Of a stretch of DNA of 11,704 nt, positions 1-7,247 are shown piece by piece; position 1 is the first letter of the stretch; every line of letters begins with the position of its first letter. The notes under the pieces were generated by a model that worked only from the letters and a program-made list of their open reading frames with translations, made no database searches and was not told where the DNA came from. A program made the translations under genes and the position numbers. The DNA comes from Pseudomonadota bacterium (GTDB taxonomy: Bacteria; Pseudomonadota; Gammaproteobacteria; Burkholderiales; Eutrophovitaceae), in the NCBI GenBank assembly GCA_002704665.1, contig PAHB01000009.1, forward strand, positions 1 through 11,704. Reading direction: 5' to 3'.

Positions 1-805
1 CTCCACAGATACCTGTACCGCAGCCAATATCAAGACCTTGTTGAAATTGCTGTTCCCTACTCCAGGAGTCGACCGTCTCTCGTAAAATTAAAGGCATTTT
101 ATACCCTAATTCGTCAACCAAATGTGATTCAAACCTAGCCGCATAATCATCAAACACCTCTTTTACGTATTGAGTGGGAGCTCGTTCGGTTGTTTTTCCT
201 AAAATTGCATTTAAATTATGCTGAGTAGTTAAGTCATCAGGGTCAAGTCTCAAAGCTTTTTTATAATGTCTTACCGCTTCCTTTGCTTCGCCGGAATCCT
301 TAAAAAGATTACCTAAATTAATGTATGCCTCAGTCATTTTAGAGTCTAGCTCTAGCGCTCTTTGAAAGTTTTTTTTTGCGGATTTTGTTTGTCCTAATTC
401 AAGCTTTACATTACCAATATTGTTGTATGCTGGAGCTAACAGTGAATCATATTTTAGTGCCTTTTTATAACTTTTGAGAGCATCCTCTAAATTCCCCTCC
501 GCATGTAGAAGATTACCTATATTATTGTGAGCTTCTGCAAAACGGGGGTCAACTAAAAGACCTGCTTTATAACTTCTCATGGCTTCACTAATTCTGCCCT
601 CCTGCTCTAACGCAAGACCAAGTTCATTGTGAGTGCTTGAACAAGTCGGGTTAATTAGAATTGCTCTTTCAAAATAAAAACAAGCAAGCCTATAATCACA
701 CGCTTCTAATTGAGCTTCCGCCAACGCTAAACAGTCTTCAAAGTTCTCCGGACACTCATCGACTAAATTTACCGGCGAGTTACTTGATTGGTTATTTTTT
801 TCCAC
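1..805 (-). CDS. TPR-repeat SAM-dependent methyltransferase, partial (C-terminus beyond left edge)
   Basis: The minus strand is open from 805 to the edge, giving 268 codons. At least four consecutive 34-residue TPR units are visible, starting near residues 56, 90, 124 and 158. Each has the pattern N-x-x-G-N/L...A...Y/F-x-x-A-L-x-x-D/N-P, and a weaker unit lies before them (about 25-55). After the repeats comes a stretch around residues 213-235 (VKEVFDDYAARFESHLV), followed by LDIGCGTG at 258-265, the glycine-rich SAM-binding motif I of class I methyltransferases. The fusion resembles the predicted TPR-containing methyltransferases of proteobacteria; the methyl acceptor is unknown. An in-frame stop lies at 839-841 and there is no ATG before the second TPR, so GTG at 805 is the best start, although no clear Shine-Dalgarno precedes it. 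It lies 50 bases after the amidohydrolase stop, so co-transcription is possible but not shown. The rest of the methyltransferase domain is missing because of the window edge. Confidence 0.85.
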   Translation of the reverse strand, partial: MEKNNQSSNSPVNLVDECPENFEDCLALAEAQLEACDYRLACFYFERAILINPTCSSTHNELGLALEQEGRISEAMRSYKAGLLVDPRFAEAHNNIGNLLHAEGNLEDALKSYKKALKYDSLLAPAYNNIGNVKLELGQTKSAKKNFQRALELDSKMTEAYINLGNLFKDSGEAKEAVRHYKKALRLDPDDLTTQHNLNAILGKTTERAPTQYVKEVFDDYAARFESHLVDELGYKMPLILRETVDSWSREQQFQQGLDIGCGTGICG

Positions 806-855
806 TTGAAAAAACTGTTTTTTATAATTCAGGTTTTGTTATGTGAAGGTAAAGG

Positions 856-2028
856 TTAACTACCTAACAAATAATTTTTCACTAATTGATTCCAAAACCT
901 CACTCCGTATGGAATAGCGGTATCATTAAAATCATATTTTGGATTATGTACCATGCACGATCCAACCCCATCACCGTTCCCTATAAAAATATAGGCTCCC
1001 GGCTTGCTTTCAAGAATAGCCGCGAAATCCTCAGATCCCATAACTGGATCAATTTGGTCGTTGACTCGATCCGCCCCCACAACATCTATAGCTGCGGCTA
1101 CAGCGTGAGATACGTCTCCCGGATTATTCATGAGAACAGGACACACTTCTTCGTAATCAATTTTGAAGGTTCCACCAAATCCATCAACCACACCTTTCAC
1201 AAGTTGATAGATTTTTGATCGTATTTTCTTGCGACTTTCTGAATTCAACGATCTAACCGCACCCTTCATCGCGGCTCTGCCTGGAATAACATTATAGGAT
1301 GGTTCGCCACTATTAATATGGGTAACGCTAACAACAGCTGAATCAATCGGGTTGATAGCCCGACTAACTATTGTCTGTAAGCTTGTCACAACCTGCGATG
1401 CAATGACTATGGGATCAATGCCCTCATGAGGTAAAGCCCCGTGCCCCCCTACGCCTTCCACAACAATATCAAATTTATCAAAAGAGGCGAGCATGGGCCC
1501 CTTACGTATAGCGAAATGCCCAATTGGCAACCTAGGCCAATTATGCATTCCAAAAAAAGCGTCCGCGGGCGCTATATCGAATAATCCATCATCGATCATC
1601 CGGTAAGCTCCATCTAGGTGCTCCTCAGCTGGTTGAAATACGAAATAGACCGTACCATCAAAATCCTCTGATGCAGATAACAATTTCGCTGCCCCCAAAA
1701 GCATAGCTGTATGTCCGTCGTGACCGCACGCATGCATTTTTTTATCAATGACTGATTTATATGGTAGCTCTGACTCTTCAGAGAGAGGTAAGGCATCCAT
1801 ATCCGCTCTCAATCCGATCGATTTTTTTCCCTCACCTTTTCGAAGAACGCCGATCACTCCAGTTCCGCCAATACCCCTGAAAACCTCGATGCCTGCATCA
1901 GTCAAAACTTCTGCAATGAGGTCCGATGTTCGCAACTCTTCATAAGCAAGCTCGGGATGGCGGTGTATTTTATGCCGCCATACTGTTGCTTCTTTTGTAA
2001 TATTCTCTAGCACGGCTGATGTCGACAT
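856..2028 (-). CDS. M20D-family amidohydrolase (hippurate / IAA-amino acid hydrolase type)
   Basis: Metal-dependent hydrolase that cleaves amide bonds of N-acyl amino acids or similar conjugates, probably in the cytoplasm. Motifs in order (390-residue numbering): GLRADMDALP near 73-82, ACGHDGH at 100-106, FQPAEE at 131-136, GMHNW at 160-164, GVGGHGALPH in the lid/dimerisation domain (192-201), MGSEDF at 330-335 and VHNP at 360-363. These give the usual M20D di-metal ligands: Cys101, His103, the glutamate pair 135/136, His162 and His361. All are intact and the length is normal. I chose ATG at 2028 because AAGGGG stands six bases before it and the product then begins like family members. An ATG at 2070 in the same frame would add 14 residues but has no ribosome-binding site. 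The gene follows the VOC protein, and with the crotonase it forms a likely operon. Substrate unknown; a detoxifying or N-acyl-amino-acid-salvaging role is inference. Confidence 0.92.
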   Translation of the reverse strand: MSTSAVLENITKEATVWRHKIHRHPELAYEELRTSDLIAEVLTDAGIEVFRGIGGTGVIGVLRKGEGKKSIGLRADMDALPLSEESELPYKSVIDKKMHACGHDGHTAMLLGAAKLLSASEDFDGTVYFVFQPAEEHLDGAYRMIDDGLFDIAPADAFFGMHNWPRLPIGHFAIRKGPMLASFDKFDIVVEGVGGHGALPHEGIDPIVIASQVVTSLQTIVSRAINPIDSAVVSVTHINSGEPSYNVIPGRAAMKGAVRSLNSESRKKIRSKIYQLVKGVVDGFGGTFKIDYEEVCPVLMNNPGDVSHAVAAAIDVVGADRVNDQIDPVMGSEDFAAILESKPGAYIFIGNGDGVGSCMVHNPKYDFNDTAIPYGVRFWNQLVKNYLLGS

Positions 2029-2034
2029 TATTGA

Positions 2035-2040
2035 CCCCTT
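2035..2040 (-). promoter_or_regulatory. Shine-Dalgarno AAGGGG deciding the amidohydrolase start
   Basis: On the minus strand AAGGGG is followed by six bases (TCAATA) and then ATG at 2028. The alternative upstream ATG at 2070 is preceded only by an A/T-rich stretch with no purine-rich core. This favours the shorter 390-residue product. Confidence 0.6.
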
Positions 2041-2075
2041 AGAAATTTCTTCATCTATTATCTTCTCCATATTTA

Positions 2076-2870
2076 TTAATTAGCGGCCTGCGATAGATTA
2101 AATCGCACTCCACCAATGTAAACGTAGTTATCTCCAGACACGAACTCACTCTTTGTCGCTTTTTTTAGGACGCGCTTTATATTTTTAACTTCAATATCAA
2201 CTTCAGCCAACCCGGCCCCACGATTATCTTTTGTCGCAAAAAACTTTAAGTGAGCATTTGCAAAAGGTAAAACAAACTCAGATGAATCGGGTGCCAGTGA
2301 AATTCCGCTTACTGCACTCCAATGCGATGCTAATTTCTGCGGCTGTTCACTTTGAATTCCTACCGCCGTGACGCGAAGGACGCTACTAGTATGGTGATCC
2401 TCTTGCCAACCTGCTCCGCCAGCCGGATGCCAACTTCCGGAAAAGTCACTCTGCACATCCCAATCAACCTCAAAAAAAGCCCCCCCCATATCTCTGGGAT
2501 GCAACTGCATGCAATGAAATTCCTCGTTATTTGATTGCCACGCGACTCTTACCTCAGCTTTTTGAGCATTTTGAAGAACTAAATCTTGCTCTTTTTTTGT
2601 CGCTACTTGACAAATAACCATGTATCCGCCGTCACCTTTACGACGGTCCAGATATCGCCCCGCAGCCGTATTTTTCTTTACAGGCGCGACGATCTCCAAA
2701 AAATTAGTGCCTACCGGTAATAAAACATTATGTAGCCCAAATTCCGCCACACCTGGATCAGTGTAACAGGGTCTAAGCTCTAGAAGCCTAGTTAATCCAT
2801 CCAAAACTGGTTCTAACTCCCGTGCTACTAGGCAAATCTGTCGAAGGTAAATATTCGGACTCCCTTGCAT
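2076..2870 (-). CDS. Glyoxalase-like VOC-superfamily protein
   Basis: A 264-residue protein that looks like a member of the vicinal-oxygen-chelate fold, closest by eye to the glyoxalase-like domain seen as a lone two-module protein. The first module begins at once (YLRQICLVARELEPVLDGL, 8-26). It carries FLEIVAP at 57-63, where VOC enzymes often place a metal-ligand glutamate, and a conserved-looking LHPRDMGGAFFEVDW block at 123-137. The second module (about 165-260) is more degenerate. No metal site can be proven from this. The start lies 5 bases after the crotonase stop and the gene ends 47 bases before the chosen amidohydrolase start, so it is almost surely in one transcript with the crotonase. 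The gene could act on an acyl-CoA or aromatic intermediate of the same pathway (inference), but no specific reaction can be assigned. A partial AAGGG lies 12 bases before the ATG, which is rather far. Confidence 0.75.
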   Translation of the reverse strand: MQGSPNIYLRQICLVARELEPVLDGLTRLLELRPCYTDPGVAEFGLHNVLLPVGTNFLEIVAPVKKNTAAGRYLDRRKGDGGYMVICQVATKKEQDLVLQNAQKAEVRVAWQSNNEEFHCMQLHPRDMGGAFFEVDWDVQSDFSGSWHPAGGAGWQEDHHTSSVLRVTAVGIQSEQPQKLASHWSAVSGISLAPDSSEFVLPFANAHLKFFATKDNRGAGLAEVDIEVKNIKRVLKKATKSEFVSGDNYVYIGGVRFNLSQAAN

Positions 2871-2875
2871 TTTTT

Positions 2876-3709
2876 CTAGCGGCCCTTAAAAATAGGTTTT
2901 TTCTTTTGGGTAAACGCTTCCGCCGCACCCTTATGATCCTCAGTATCAAAGCAATGGACATGGTGAGTAGCCTCAAGATCCATGCACTGCACGAGGTCAC
3001 CGGTTGAGATTGCTCGATTGAAGTTTTCCTTCATATATCGATATGCTATGGAGGGTCCACAAGCTAATCTTTGCGCTATTTGTACTGTTTTGCTTTCAAG
3101 TTCCTCAAAGGGGCATAACCAGTTGACAAGCCCAGCCTTCAAAGCACTTTCTGCATCTATTCTATCTGATAAAAAATACATCTCACGCGCCTTGGCTTGC
3201 CCGACCAATTGACTAAGCAAGAAAGTGCCACCGTAATCTCCTGACAGGCCGACCTTTGCAAACGCCGTGGTCACGACCGCATCCTCTGACATGATCCTGA
3301 GATCACATGCTAATGCCAAGGATAATCCCGCCCCAGCCGCCGCCCCCGATATCGCAGCTATGGTCGGTTTAGGCATTTCATAAAGTCTTCCTGATGTCAT
3401 TCGTTGGGATAGTCGTTGTTTATAAATTTTTTGATCTATCCCCATTGGCTTCTCTGTCGAAGACAAAGCCTGAGCCGCAAACGCCTTAACATCACCACCC
3501 GCACAAAATCCCTTACCAGCCCCCGTCAATACAACACATCTGACTTCCGGGTTCGTCTCGGCCTCAGCAAGAACTGAATCCATTGAAGATAACATCTCTG
3601 AAGTCAAAGCGTTTTTAACCTCCGGTCGATTCATCATGATCGTTAGAACATTAGCCTCTAAACTGGCATTCAGAACATCAGTTCCTGTATCGATAACTTC
3701 TTTTACCAT
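2876..3709 (-). CDS. Crotonase-family protein (enoyl-CoA hydratase/isomerase), minus-strand copy
   Basis: A 277-residue cytoplasmic acyl-CoA enzyme of the crotonase superfamily. The N-terminal part has the strand VLTIMMNRPEVKNAL (21-35). KGFCAGGDVKAF (66-77) and the SGAAAGAGLSLALACD helix (121-136) supply the two oxyanion-hole amides. Aligned by eye to rat mitochondrial enoyl-CoA hydratase, its two catalytic glutamates fall on Ser130 and Phe150, so classical hydration is unlikely. Asp158 in GLSGDYGG sits where isomerases and PaaG-like enzymes carry their catalytic acid. The family's C-terminal basic tail (KKKPIFKGR) is present. The start is well supported: AGGAG eight bases before ATG at 3709. 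First gene of a probable minus-strand operon with the VOC protein and amidohydrolase, and divergent from a second crotonase at 3875. An isomerase-like activity is the best guess; other crotonase reactions remain possible. Confidence 0.93.
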   Translation of the reverse strand: MVKEVIDTGTDVLNASLEANVLTIMMNRPEVKNALTSEMLSSMDSVLAEAETNPEVRCVVLTGAGKGFCAGGDVKAFAAQALSSTEKPMGIDQKIYKQRLSQRMTSGRLYEMPKPTIAAISGAAAGAGLSLALACDLRIMSEDAVVTTAFAKVGLSGDYGGTFLLSQLVGQAKAREMYFLSDRIDAESALKAGLVNWLCPFEELESKTVQIAQRLACGPSIAYRYMKENFNRAISTGDLVQCMDLEATHHVHCFDTEDHKGAAEAFTQKKKPIFKGR

Positions 3710-3794
3710 TAAGCTTGCTCCTAAAAACTAGTTTTCTTGTTAGCACATAGGCTATTAACTCTAAGTATACGGCATCTACAAAATTTATAAGATC

Positions 3795-3823
3795 TTTTCA
3801 CAGCCTGTTAAGTCTTGTATAAA
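3795..3823 (+). promoter_or_regulatory. Candidate sigma70-type promoter for the plus-strand crotonase
   Basis: TTTTCA (3795-3800) and TATAAA (3818-3823) are separated by 17 bases and would place a transcript start near 3830, about 45 bases before the ATG at 3875. The match is 4/6 and 5/6. The A/T-rich background makes chance matches easy, so this is only a candidate. An 8-base palindrome AAGATCTT (3789-3796) overlaps the -35 end. The whole 3710-3874 stretch must hold promoters for both directions; on the minus strand TATACT (3769-3764) is a possible -10, but no convincing -35 goes with it. Confidence 0.3.
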
Positions 3824-3874
3824 TAGATTATATTCATTTTTTCACTCAAGTAAAAAATCAAGGGAAAACTTATC

Positions 3875-4714
3875 ATGATTTATGATGAAATTAAGTATGA
3901 AGTCGCAGGCAAAATAGCTACGGTCACGTTAAACAGACCACAACAGCTTAACGCTTGGACGCACAAAATGGAGGACGAAGTCCACCATGCCATGACGACG
4001 GCAAATCAAGATAAAGCCATAGCAGTTATTATTCTAACTGGAGAGGGCCGAGGTTTTTGCGCTGGGGCCGACATGGGCAATCTAAATAATTTGCAAGAAA
4101 AAGGAGGGGCCTTAGGACCCAAATCAGACAGTACACGAGCAGTCAACAATGCTATAACGAACGGCTTACAACTTTCGGCTGATTTCTCAATGCGTTACAC
4201 CTATTTTCCTACTATTGCAAAACCGGTAATAGCTGCCATTAATGGGCCAGCTGCCGGGCTGGGTTTGATTATGGCACTATACTGCGACATGAGATTCGCC
4301 TCAGAGGCAGCTGTTTTTTCGACAGCTTTCGCAAGACGTGGATTAATTGCGGAGCACGGGATATCATGGATTTTACCCAAACTGGTTGGACACGCAAACG
4401 CACTCGACCTTTTACTATCAGCTCGTAAAATTGAGGCACAAGAAGCCAAAGCTATGGGGCTTGTTAATAAAGTTTTTTCGACAGATCATTTTATAAAGGA
4501 AGTGAACGAATATGCAAATGAGTTAGCTCACTTATCATCTCCTCGTTCTGTCCGCATAATGAAAAAACAGGTTTATTCAGCAATGATGCAACCACTAGAG
4601 CAATCCGTGCTTGTTGGAAACAGCGAAATGCCGGCAAGTTTTGAGTCTGATGACTTTAAAGAGGGAGTTGCTCATTTCATTGAGAAAAGGAACCCCAAGT
4701 TTACGGGAGAATAA
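3875..4714 (+). CDS. Crotonase-family protein (enoyl-CoA hydratase/isomerase), plus-strand copy
   Basis: A 279-residue crotonase paralogue. Visible blocks are ATVTLNRPQQLNAW (15-28), RGFCAGADM (59-67) and INGPAAGLGLIMALYCDMRF (122-141), which form the oxyanion hole, then FARRGLIAEHGISW (152-165) and the C-terminal tail EKRNPKFTGE. As in the divergent paralogue, the two hydratase glutamates are replaced (Ile132 and Phe152 by eye). Glu160, in IAEHG, occupies the position of the catalytic acid in enoyl-CoA isomerases. A long insertion at about 70-105 sits over the active-site region and differs from the other copy. AAGGGA lies nine bases before the ATG. The gene stands 127 bases before the dienelactone-hydrolase-like gene and is separated from it by a candidate promoter, so it may be its own transcript or the lead gene of the trio. 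CoA substrate unknown. Confidence 0.93.
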   Translation: MIYDEIKYEVAGKIATVTLNRPQQLNAWTHKMEDEVHHAMTTANQDKAIAVIILTGEGRGFCAGADMGNLNNLQEKGGALGPKSDSTRAVNNAITNGLQLSADFSMRYTYFPTIAKPVIAAINGPAAGLGLIMALYCDMRFASEAAVFSTAFARRGLIAEHGISWILPKLVGHANALDLLLSARKIEAQEAKAMGLVNKVFSTDHFIKEVNEYANELAHLSSPRSVRIMKKQVYSAMMQPLEQSVLVGNSEMPASFESDDFKEGVAHFIEKRNPKFTGE

Positions 4715-4778
4715 ATCAAACAAAATATGTCTTAGACTTTTTCAGAAAAACAACTTTTCAATTCAATTCGCATCATGT

Positions 4779-4808
4779 TTGAACTATCTAATAATTATGA
4801 ATTAAAAT
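4779..4808 (+). promoter_or_regulatory. Candidate promoter for the hydrolase-BVMO-AKR trio
   Basis: TTGAAC (4779-4784) and TAAAAT (4803-4808) with an 18-base spacer lie in the 127-base gap before the hydrolase gene and would start a transcript near 4815. The gap holds no other gene and no clear hairpin terminator after the crotonase. Matches are partial in an A/T-rich stretch, so confidence is low. Confidence 0.28.
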
Positions 4809-4841
4809 ATCTAAACTAATACTACATATAAGGTAAGCATA

Positions 4842-5570
4842 ATGATCGAGATAAACCAAAATATTATCACCTCTGATGGGGAGATGGATACCTTCATTGT
4901 TCATCCGGATGAGAATGGGCCACATCCTGTTATTTTGTTTTTAATGGATGCACCAGGTAAGAGGGAGGAATTGCATGACATGGCTAGAAGGATTGCGGCA
5001 ACGGGATACTTCGTCATGTTACCGGATCTTTACTATAGAGTTGCACCAGGCTTCAAAATTGACGGAACTGAAGAAAGCCGAAAAATTATGTTTGAGCATA
5101 TGAGTACTCTTACCAACTCAATGATAGTTAATGACTGTAAAACTCTTCTGGAGCACTCAAAACACAACAGTGCTGCAAAGGATGGACCAGCGGGATGTGT
5201 TGGTTACTGTATGAGTGGTCCGTTTGCGTTTGCCGCCGCTGCACAGATAGCAAATAGGCTAAAAGCTATAGCATCGATACATGGTGTTGCGCTAGTGACG
5301 GATAAAGCTGATTCACCACACCTTCAAGCGGGCAAAATTTCAGGGGAAATCTACTTTGGATATGCGGAGACAGATGAACATGCGCCGCAAGAGATGATCG
5401 ATTCACTGCAAAAGCATCTATCTGGAACGTCTATTAACTATCGTGTTGAACTTTACCCCGGCACAGGACATGGATTCGTCTTTCCCAAAAGAGAGGGTAA
5501 ATATGAAAAAGCCTCAGCAGAGCAACATTGGGAAAGGCTGCTCAGTCTTTTTGCGAGAAATCTCAAGTAA
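4842..5570 (+). CDS. Dienelactone hydrolase family alpha/beta hydrolase
   Basis: A 242-residue cytoplasmic hydrolase without a signal peptide. The catalytic triad of dienelactone hydrolases can be read directly: Cys123 in the nucleophile elbow GYCMSG (121-126), Asp178 in YAETDEH and His210 in GTGHGF. The C-terminal block (KREGKYEKASAEQHWERLL, 216-234) is also typical. Two departures are visible. The elbow has Ser-Gly where GG is usual, and the glutamate near residue 36 that activates the cysteine in the Pseudomonas enzyme appears as Asp36 (FLMDAPGK). The start follows AAGG by eight bases. It is the first gene of a close trio with a Baeyer-Villiger monooxygenase (31-base gap) and an AKR. Hydrolysis of the ester or lactone made by the monooxygenase is an attractive role, but the substrate is inferred from context only. 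Confidence 0.9.
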   Translation: MIEINQNIITSDGEMDTFIVHPDENGPHPVILFLMDAPGKREELHDMARRIAATGYFVMLPDLYYRVAPGFKIDGTEESRKIMFEHMSTLTNSMIVNDCKTLLEHSKHNSAAKDGPAGCVGYCMSGPFAFAAAAQIANRLKAIASIHGVALVTDKADSPHLQAGKISGEIYFGYAETDEHAPQEMIDSLQKHLSGTSINYRVELYPGTGHGFVFPKREGKYEKASAEQHWERLLSLFARNLK

Positions 5571-5601
5571 AATTTTTATTAAAAACTCTCTCATAATATT
5601 T

Positions 5602-7224
5602 ATGAATAGTGAAAAATTAAAAAAGATTGACCATAAATACGATGTTATCGTGGTAGGAGCAGGTTTTGCTGGACTTTATGCATTGCATCGTTTGCGAGGA
5701 GAGGGATTAAAAGTTAAAGTAATTGAAAAAGGCAGTGACCTCGGAGGCACTTGGTATTGGAATAAATACCCTGGATGTAGATGTGATGTCGAATCACTTG
5801 AATACTCTTTTTCCTTTTGCGAAGATTTGCAGCAAGAATGGGAATGGCCTGAAAAGTATAGCGCACAAAACGATATATTAAATTATGCCAATTTTGTTGC
5901 AAAAAAATTTGATTTGCGAAAAGATATTTTGTTTGATACGAAAGTCATGGCGGCTTCCTTCACCGAGACCGAAAATACTTGGAAAATAGAGACTGACTCC
6001 GGATGCATCTTTCAATGTAATTTTTGTGTTTTAGCTAGCGGAAACCTCTCTGAACCACAAATGCCTAATTTTGCCGGGCTTGAGTCGTTCGAGGGGAATT
6101 GGTATCACACTGGCCTTTGGCCAATCAATAAAGTTGATTTTAGTGGTAGACGGGTAGGATTAATAGGAACTGGCTCAAGCGGAATCCAAACAGCTCCTGA
6201 AGTCGCAAAACAAGCAAGTGAATTATTCGTTTTCCAAAGAACCGCCAACTTTAGCCTTCCAGGAAGAAATCATGACAGCGACCCAGATACCGTAAAAATC
6301 CATAAATCACAGTACAGACAAAGGCGAATCGCCGCTCTTGAAACTCCTTTTGGCATAGGCGGATACCCTCCACCTACCCAATCAGCACTCGAGGTAACTG
6401 ATGAGGAAAGAGATCGAATCTTTGAGGAGAAATGGCAAGAAGGCGGTACTATTTCATTTCTTTATAGTTTCAATGACTTGCTTACTAATAAAGAATCAAA
6501 TGAATTTGCGAGTGAATTTGTCAGACAGAAAATAAGAGAAAAAGTCCATGATACGGAAACTGCTGAGTTGTTATGCCCAACAACTCACCCGATCGGCACA
6601 AAACGCCTAGTGCTGGATAATGGTTACTATGAAATTTTTAATCAACCGCACGTCAATTTGGTCGATATAAGTAAAAATGGAATAAGCAATATAACAAAAA
6701 ATGGTGTTGTTGCTGGTAGCACTGAATACAAAGTAGATGCACTAATTTTTGCCATGGGATTTGACGCGATGACTGGCTCTATAAACAATATTAATATTTG
6801 TAATCACAAGGGAGAATATCTATCTGATAAATGGAAGTATGGACCCCTCACATATTTAGGATTAATGACTGCTGGATTCCCAAATATTTTTTTTGTTACT
6901 GGGCCCCAGAGTCCAGGTGTTAAAAGCCAAATGATTTTATCGATTGAACAACATGTAGATTGGATAGCAGACTGCATAAAATACATGGAGTCAAACGGAA
7001 ATAAAATGATAAATCCCCTAAAAAAATCCGAAGAATTGTGGGTTAAACATGTTACTGATGTGGCTAATGATACCCTTTATCCAATGGGAAATTCATGGTA
7101 CCAAGGAGCAAATATCAAAGGTAAAACAAGAGTATTTATGCCCTATGTAGGTGGATTTCAAAAATATAGAGCTAAATTAAATGCTGTAGTCTCAGCTCGG
7201 TATGAAGGTTTCGATTTTAATTAA
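5602..7224 (+). CDS. Type I Baeyer-Villiger monooxygenase (cyclohexanone monooxygenase type)
   Basis: FAD- and NADPH-dependent monooxygenase that inserts one oxygen atom beside a ketone carbonyl to give an ester or lactone. The 540-residue product matches the family length (CHMO is about 540). Motifs: FAD Rossmann GAGFAG (19-24), GGTWYWNKYPGCRCD (48-62), the BVMO fingerprint FxGxxxHxxxWP as FEGNWYHTGLWP (163-174), the second NADPH Rossmann GTGSSG (189-194), KRLVLDNGYYEIFN with the NADPH-binding arginine (Arg335), AMGFDAMTG (384-392) and a C-terminal FMPYVGG (512-518). All hallmark residues are present. I chose ATG at 5602 because the protein then begins like the family. An in-frame ATG at 5503 has a GAGGG-type site but lies inside the hydrolase gene and would add 33 atypical residues. 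The 5602 start itself lacks an obvious Shine-Dalgarno. The substrate (cyclic or linear ketone) cannot be told. Confidence 0.95.
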   Translation: MNSEKLKKIDHKYDVIVVGAGFAGLYALHRLRGEGLKVKVIEKGSDLGGTWYWNKYPGCRCDVESLEYSFSFCEDLQQEWEWPEKYSAQNDILNYANFVAKKFDLRKDILFDTKVMAASFTETENTWKIETDSGCIFQCNFCVLASGNLSEPQMPNFAGLESFEGNWYHTGLWPINKVDFSGRRVGLIGTGSSGIQTAPEVAKQASELFVFQRTANFSLPGRNHDSDPDTVKIHKSQYRQRRIAALETPFGIGGYPPPTQSALEVTDEERDRIFEEKWQEGGTISFLYSFNDLLTNKESNEFASEFVRQKIREKVHDTETAELLCPTTHPIGTKRLVLDNGYYEIFNQPHVNLVDISKNGISNITKNGVVAGSTEYKVDALIFAMGFDAMTGSINNINICNHKGEYLSDKWKYGPLTYLGLMTAGFPNIFFVTGPQSPGVKSQMILSIEQHVDWIADCIKYMESNGNKMINPLKKSEELWVKHVTDVANDTLYPMGNSWYQGANIKGKTRVFMPYVGGFQKYRAKLNAVVSARYEGFDFN

Positions 7225-7247
7225 AAAAATAACAGGAAAGGCTAAAA

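Noticed and set aside
1..805. Regular 102-base periodicity as a DNA repeat array or CRISPR
   Set aside because: The periodicity comes from 34-residue TPR units in a coding frame; the DNA units are diverged and there are no spacers.
661..846. 61-residue plus-strand frame
   Set aside because: Antisense to the first TPR units of the TPR-methyltransferase; it is a shadow frame.
886..1218. 110-residue plus-strand frame
   Set aside because: Antisense to the well-supported amidohydrolase; no domain or ribosome site.
3789..3796. AAGATCTT palindrome as a regulator operator
   Set aside because: Eight bases is too short and A/T-rich to claim on its own; it is noted only as overlapping the candidate -35.
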